Assembly: GCA_030620925.1 (NCBI GenBank) | Contig: JAUXIQ010000070.1 | Coordinates: forward strand, 1-8,327 | Source of the DNA: JAUXIQ01 sp030620925 [NCBI: Nitrospinota bacterium] | GTDB taxonomy: Bacteria; JAUXIQ01 | DNA length: 8,327 nucleotides | Reading direction: 5' to 3' | Part shown: positions 5,269 to 8,327 of the stretch, one piece after another | How positions within the stretch are numbered: the first letter of the stretch is position 1 | Layout: each line of letters begins with the position of its first letter | Translations under genes and position numbers: made by a program | Notes under the pieces: generated by a model | Databases searched by the model: none | What the model was told of the DNA's origin: nothing | Seen by the model: only the letters and a program-made list of their open reading frames with translations

Positions 5269-6780
5269 ATGGGACTATACGACCTCACCGTGTATGACAT
5301 CATCAGGAAAAACGCCTCCAACTTCCCCAACGGGACCGCCACGATCGACAGTGAGAGGCGCTGCACTTTCAAAGAGTTCAAGGATATGGTGGACCCTGTG
5401 GCCGGCGGCCTGCTGGACGCCGGTGTGCAGAAGGGGGACCGCATAGCGGTATTGGCCAAGAACAGCCTGGAATACTTTGTTCTTTACGGCGCAGCGGCCA
5501 AGGTTGGGGCCATCATGCTGGTCATCAACTGGCGTCTTTCCGCTCAGGAAGTGGAGTTTATCTTGAACGACTGCGCCCCCAAACTGGTCTTCGCCGATGA
5601 TGAATACCAGGCGATAATATCTCAGACGGCGGCCGGGGTGGATTCAGTGGAAAAATACTATGCCCTGGGGGAGGCCGGGGGTGATTACGCCGGTTTCGAT
5701 TCGCTTTCCAAACCGGACAAGAGCGAGGAGATTGACGTGGGTTGGGACGACGGCTACGTCATCATCCATACCGCCGCCGTGGCGGGTGAGCCCAGGGGAG
5801 CATTGCTGAGCCATGGGAACTTAATCGTCTCTAATATAGAGAGCATGCACCGTATGGTGCTCACAGAGAACGACGTTAACCTGTGTACTCTCCCTCTGTT
5901 TCACGTTGCGGGTCTGGGAGCGGCCCTGGTGATGATGCATGCCGGGGGGGCGAACGTGATTATGCCCAAGTTCGACGCAGCGGAAGCCGCCCAGTGGATA
6001 GAGAAGGAGAAAGTTACCATGTTCTTCAACTTCGCTCCCATCTTGCAGATGATCCTGGATCAGGTCAATGAAAATTCCAGAGACGTCTCCAGCTTGAGAC
6101 ATATATCGGGCATGGACCTGCCGGAGAACATCCAGAAGTTCAAGGAGAAAGCGCCCCACGTCTGTTTCTGGGCGGGGTTCGGGCAGACGGAGACCAGCGG
6201 AGGGGTCACCGCTGCCACCTTTGATGAAAAGCCCGGCTCGGCGGGCAAGTTAAACACGCTGGCCAGGGTTATGCTGGTGGACGATCACGACAACGAGGTG
6301 GAGGTGGGAGAACCCGGTGAGATCGCCGTAAGAGGTCCTCTGGTTTTCAAGGGATACTGGAAAAGAGATGAGGACAACGAATACACCTTCCGCAACGGCT
6401 GGCATCACACCGGCGACGTGGGTCGGTTCGACGAGCAGGGTTATCTCTGGTACGTGAAGCGCAAGGCCGAGAAAGAGCTCATAAAGCCGGGCGGGGAGAA
6501 CGTCTATCCCGTCGAGGTGGAATCGGCGGTTATGGAGCACCCCTCCGTGGAAGAAGTCTCGGTCATAGGTATCAGGGACCTGAAATGGGGCGAGGCCATA
6601 AAGGCGGTCTGCGTCCTCAAGGAAGGGGCGTCGCTCACCGCTGAAGAGCTTATAGAGTTCGTGGGCGGTAAAATTGCGCGCTTCAAGAAGCCGCAGTACG
6701 TGGAGTTCGTGCCGTCGCTACCCAAGGACGAGGAAGGCGAAATTGACCGTGACAAAGTAAAGGAGCAGCACGCCAAATAG
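5269..6780 (+). CDS. AMP-forming acyl-CoA synthetase-like protein with variant catalytic motifs
   Basis: This 503-residue protein has the full ANL (AMP-binding) fold and would normally activate a carboxylic acid to its CoA thioester through an acyl-adenylate. Clear landmarks are GFGQTET (303-309, the A5 region), HTGDVG with D383 (A7), and IKPGGENVYPVEVE starting at I405 (A8). The hinge reads KRKAEKELIK at 397-406, two residues longer than the common GRxKDxIK form. Two catalytic motifs differ from the textbook. The phosphate-binding loop reads TAAVAGEPRG (168-177) instead of a TSGTTGxPKG form. The A10 motif reads LPKDEEGEIDR with Glu491 where the adenylation lysine (GK) is expected. From memory, a branch of bacterial acyl-CoA synthetases shares these variants, so this looks like a subfamily and not decay. 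It is the first gene of the plus-strand operon, 45 nt before the flavoprotein. Substrate unknown; fatty or short branched acids are possible. Confidence 0.92.
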   Translation: MGLYDLTVYDIIRKNASNFPNGTATIDSERRCTFKEFKDMVDPVAGGLLDAGVQKGDRIAVLAKNSLEYFVLYGAAAKVGAIMLVINWRLSAQEVEFILNDCAPKLVFADDEYQAIISQTAAGVDSVEKYYALGEAGGDYAGFDSLSKPDKSEEIDVGWDDGYVIIHTAAVAGEPRGALLSHGNLIVSNIESMHRMVLTENDVNLCTLPLFHVAGLGAALVMMHAGGANVIMPKFDAAEAAQWIEKEKVTMFFNFAPILQMILDQVNENSRDVSSLRHISGMDLPENIQKFKEKAPHVCFWAGFGQTETSGGVTAATFDEKPGSAGKLNTLARVMLVDDHDNEVEVGEPGEIAVRGPLVFKGYWKRDEDNEYTFRNGWHHTGDVGRFDEQGYLWYVKRKAEKELIKPGGENVYPVEVESAVMEHPSVEEVSVIGIRDLKWGEAIKAVCVLKEGASLTAEELIEFVGGKIARFKKPQYVEFVPSLPKDEEGEIDRDKVKEQHAK

Positions 6781-6814
6781 AACAGAACGGATAATGGAAA
6801 ACGACATGACATAT

Positions 6815-6820
6815 AGGAGG
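6815..6820 (+). promoter_or_regulatory. Ribosome binding site deciding the GTG start of the flavoprotein
   Basis: A perfect AGGAGG lies 5 nt before the GTG at 6826 and fixes the N-terminus as MKESRLCSMLG. It lies within the 45-nt gap after the synthetase stop, which otherwise shows no terminator, supporting co-transcription. Confidence 0.8.
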
Positions 6821-6825
6821 TTCGA

Positions 6826-7758
6826 GTGAAAGAGAGCAGACTATGTTCGATGCTGGGGATTGAACACCCCATAATCCTGGGCGGCATGGGGGGGATAAGC
6901 GATGGGAGTTTGGCCGCCGCGGTATCCGAGGCCGGAGGACTGGGCACCATCGCCTCCATGAGCTATACGGCAGAGGAGTTGAAAGCTGAAATTGATAAGG
7001 GCCAATCACTCACCGATAAGCCTTTTGCGGTGAACGTCTCCCTGCTCAGGCCCGACGCCGGGGACCTGATAGAAGCTGTCCTGGAGAAGGGGTTAAAGAC
7101 GGTCATCACCGCCGCCGGCAGTCCCAAGAAATTCACCGCCGCGCTCAAAGACGGCGGTGCCACGGTGATGCACGTGGTGGCCAACGTCAGCATGGCGATG
7201 AAAATTGCGGAAGCCGGGGTCGACGCCATCATAGCCGAGGGGACGGAATCGGGCGGCGTGGCCTCCAGAGAGGAGATCACCACCTTTACTTTGATACCTC
7301 AGGTGGTTGACGTAGTGGACATCCCGGTAGTGGCCGCAGGAGGCATCGGCGATGCCAGGGGTTACCTGGCCGCACGTGCCCTGGGGGCCGAGGGGGTCCA
7401 GGTGGGCACAATATTCCTGGCCAGCAAGGAATGCCAGACCATAGGCGACGTTTATAAGCACGTGCTCATAGAAGCCGACGACGCCGCCACTGGAATAGCC
7501 GGGCGGGGAGCCATAGGATTGCGCATGATCAAAAACGCCTTCTTCGATGAGGTTGAAAAAGCAGCCGCAGAAGGGAAATCGGGAGGCGAGCTGTTTCAAT
7601 TCATGGAAAGCAAAATGGGAGCAGCCGCCAAGGATGCGGACAACGGTGCATTCGTATGCGGACAGGTTACCGGCATGATCAGGGAAATCAGGCCGGTGAA
7701 AGATATCATCCGGGACATCGTGGATGGTGCGGAGTCCGCTCTCAAAGAGTTGAATTGA
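6826..7758 (+). CDS. Nitronate monooxygenase/FabK-like FMN oxidoreductase
   Basis: This 310-residue TIM-barrel flavoprotein belongs to the 2-nitropropane dioxygenase family, which includes nitronate monooxygenase and the enoyl-ACP reductase FabK. The N-terminal PIILGGMGGIS and EAGGLG, the central PFAVNVSLL and VMHVVANV, and the FMN phosphate region VVAAGGIGDARG (168-179) and LGAEGVQVGTIF (186-197) are all well kept. The length matches the family. The active-site segment reads EGTESGGVAS, so Val145 occupies the place of the histidine in the usual EAGGH motif (His144 of pneumococcal FabK as I recall it). A classic nitronate oxidase or FabK reaction is therefore doubtful. Between an acyl-CoA synthetase and a crotonase it more likely acts on an acyl-CoA or enoyl-CoA, perhaps as a reductase or isomerase; that is inference from context. 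The C-terminal region is helical and acidic with no added domain. Confidence 0.9.
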   Translation: MKESRLCSMLGIEHPIILGGMGGISDGSLAAAVSEAGGLGTIASMSYTAEELKAEIDKGQSLTDKPFAVNVSLLRPDAGDLIEAVLEKGLKTVITAAGSPKKFTAALKDGGATVMHVVANVSMAMKIAEAGVDAIIAEGTESGGVASREEITTFTLIPQVVDVVDIPVVAAGGIGDARGYLAARALGAEGVQVGTIFLASKECQTIGDVYKHVLIEADDAATGIAGRGAIGLRMIKNAFFDEVEKAAAEGKSGGELFQFMESKMGAAAKDADNGAFVCGQVTGMIREIRPVKDIIRDIVDGAESALKELN

Positions 7759-7772
7759 AAAGAAAGAGCGGT

Positions 7773-7799
7773 GCCGGAAATTTAAAGCGAATTTTCGGC
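7773..7799 (+). other. Strong hairpin between flavoprotein and crotonase genes
   Basis: gccggaaatt (7773-7782) pairs with aattttcggc (7790-7799) over 10 bp, including one G-U pair, around a 7-nt loop. It begins 14 nt after the flavoprotein stop and lies 28 nt before the next ATG. What follows (ctgttctgttta) is only partly T-rich, so this is a poor intrinsic terminator. It could be a partial terminator that lowers crotonase expression, or an RNA-processing or stability element within the operon. Confidence 0.5.
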
Positions 7800-7827
7800 C
7801 TGTTCTGTTTACCCCCGGGAGGTAACC

Positions 7828-8327
7828 ATGGAATACAATAAAATCCTTTACGGTAAAGAAGGGAAGGTAGTAACCATAACCCTGAACCGTCCCGATGCGC
7901 TGAACGCCATAGACCTTGAGCTGGAAAATGAGCTGCACCTGGCCCTGGACCAGGCCGATGCCGACGGTGAAGTGCGGGCCATAATAGTAACCGGGGCGGG
8001 GAATGCTTTCTCCGCCGGTTACGACATGGCCGCAGATGATGACCTCATGGTTCCCGGGAGTAAGTCTACGGGCGAATACTTAAAGTGGTGGTGGGAAAAC
8101 GACACCCAGAACGTGCAGAAGCTCATGCACATCTGGTATCTCAGCAAACCAGTCATCGCCGCAGTGAACGGATGGTGCATGGGAGGCGGTTTCTGGTATT
8201 CATTGGCTTGCGACATAACCATCGCCTCGGATAAATCCGTCTTCGCCCAACCCGAGGTGCGCCACATTTCCAACACCACCTTCCTTTTCGCGGCATTGGC
8301 CGGCTGGAAAGCGGCCCATCGCTATGC
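7828..8327 (+). CDS. Enoyl-CoA hydratase/isomerase family protein, 3' end beyond window
   Basis: The first 166 residues of a crotonase-fold protein are present; the frame is open at the right edge, and family members are usually about 260 residues. The N-terminal VTITLNRPDALNAID is typical. The first oxyanion-hole segment is AFSAGYDM (60-67) and the second is NGWCMGGGFW (114-123). Of the two glutamates used by enoyl-CoA hydratase, the one in the usual GGGCELA motif is replaced by Trp123 (GGGFWYSLACD), while the one in FAQPE is kept (E143). Loss of the first glutamate is common in crotonase members doing isomerase, dehydratase, lyase or hydrolase chemistry, so simple hydration is not assured. 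The WWWEN segment (about 88-92) is an unusual tryptophan cluster. The ATG at 7828 has GGGAGG at 7817-7822 with 5 nt spacing. It follows the flavoprotein by 69 nt and is probably in the same operon. Confidence 0.92.
   Translation, partial: MEYNKILYGKEGKVVTITLNRPDALNAIDLELENELHLALDQADADGEVRAIIVTGAGNAFSAGYDMAADDDLMVPGSKSTGEYLKWWWENDTQNVQKLMHIWYLSKPVIAAVNGWCMGGGFWYSLACDITIASDKSVFAQPEVRHISNTTFLFAALAGWKAAHRY

Noticed and set aside
7093-7938. Minus-strand open frame across the flavoprotein and the start of the crotonase
   Set aside because: It overlaps two supported genes and their spacer, with no family motif.
1-8327. tRNA, rRNA, CRISPR array, transposon, phage or toxin-antitoxin features
   Set aside because: I saw no direct-repeat array, no terminal inverted repeats with a transposase, no tRNA-like cloverleaf and no unexplained gap large enough to hide such a system.

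Overview
The window reads as ordinary bacterial chromosome from a moderately GC-rich organism. Genes are close-packed, have clear AGGAGG-type ribosome binding sites and use ATG, GTG and TTG starts. The gene content (two blocks of acyl-CoA enzymes, a DUF1638 protein, an amidohydrolase) fits an anaerobic or syntrophic heterotroph such as an uncultured Desulfobacterota or Chloroflexota (Dehalococcoidia-like) lineage. That placement is an inference from gene style and not a sequence match. I see no RNA gene, transposon, CRISPR array, integrase or phage gene.

Layout. (1) 93-2086, plus strand: a metal-dependent amidohydrolase (imidazolonepropionase/prolidase-like) followed after 74 nt by a DUF1638 protein that starts with TTG. 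A U-tract hairpin at 2119-2147 ends this unit. (2) 2127-4953, minus strand, in transcription order: family III (CaiB/BaiF) CoA-transferase, acyl-CoA dehydrogenase, MaoC-type hydratase. The gaps are only 20 and 14 nt, so this is almost certainly one operon. (3) 4954-5268: a 315-bp divergent intergenic region with a plausible plus-strand promoter and two short dyad elements. (4) 5269 to the right edge, plus strand: AMP-forming acyl-CoA synthetase, nitronate monooxygenase/FabK-like flavoprotein, and an enoyl-CoA hydratase/isomerase cut off by the window edge.

How they fit together. The two divergent sets supply the parts of a carboxylic acid degradation route: activation to a CoA thioester (synthetase or CoA-transferase), alpha,beta-desaturation (acyl-CoA dehydrogenase), hydration (MaoC and/or crotonase), and a flavin-dependent step of unknown type. 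The combination of a family III CoA-transferase, an acyl-CoA dehydrogenase and a MaoC hydratase of the mesaconyl-CoA hydratase-like group would suit a dicarboxylic or branched C4-C5 acid, but the substrate cannot be read from the sequence.

The most notable pattern is that four of the six acyl-CoA genes (MaoC, synthetase, flavoprotein, crotonase) depart from their family's textbook catalytic residues while the folds and remaining motifs look intact. The transferase and dehydrogenase keep theirs. I found no clearly new defence, mobile or RNA-based system.
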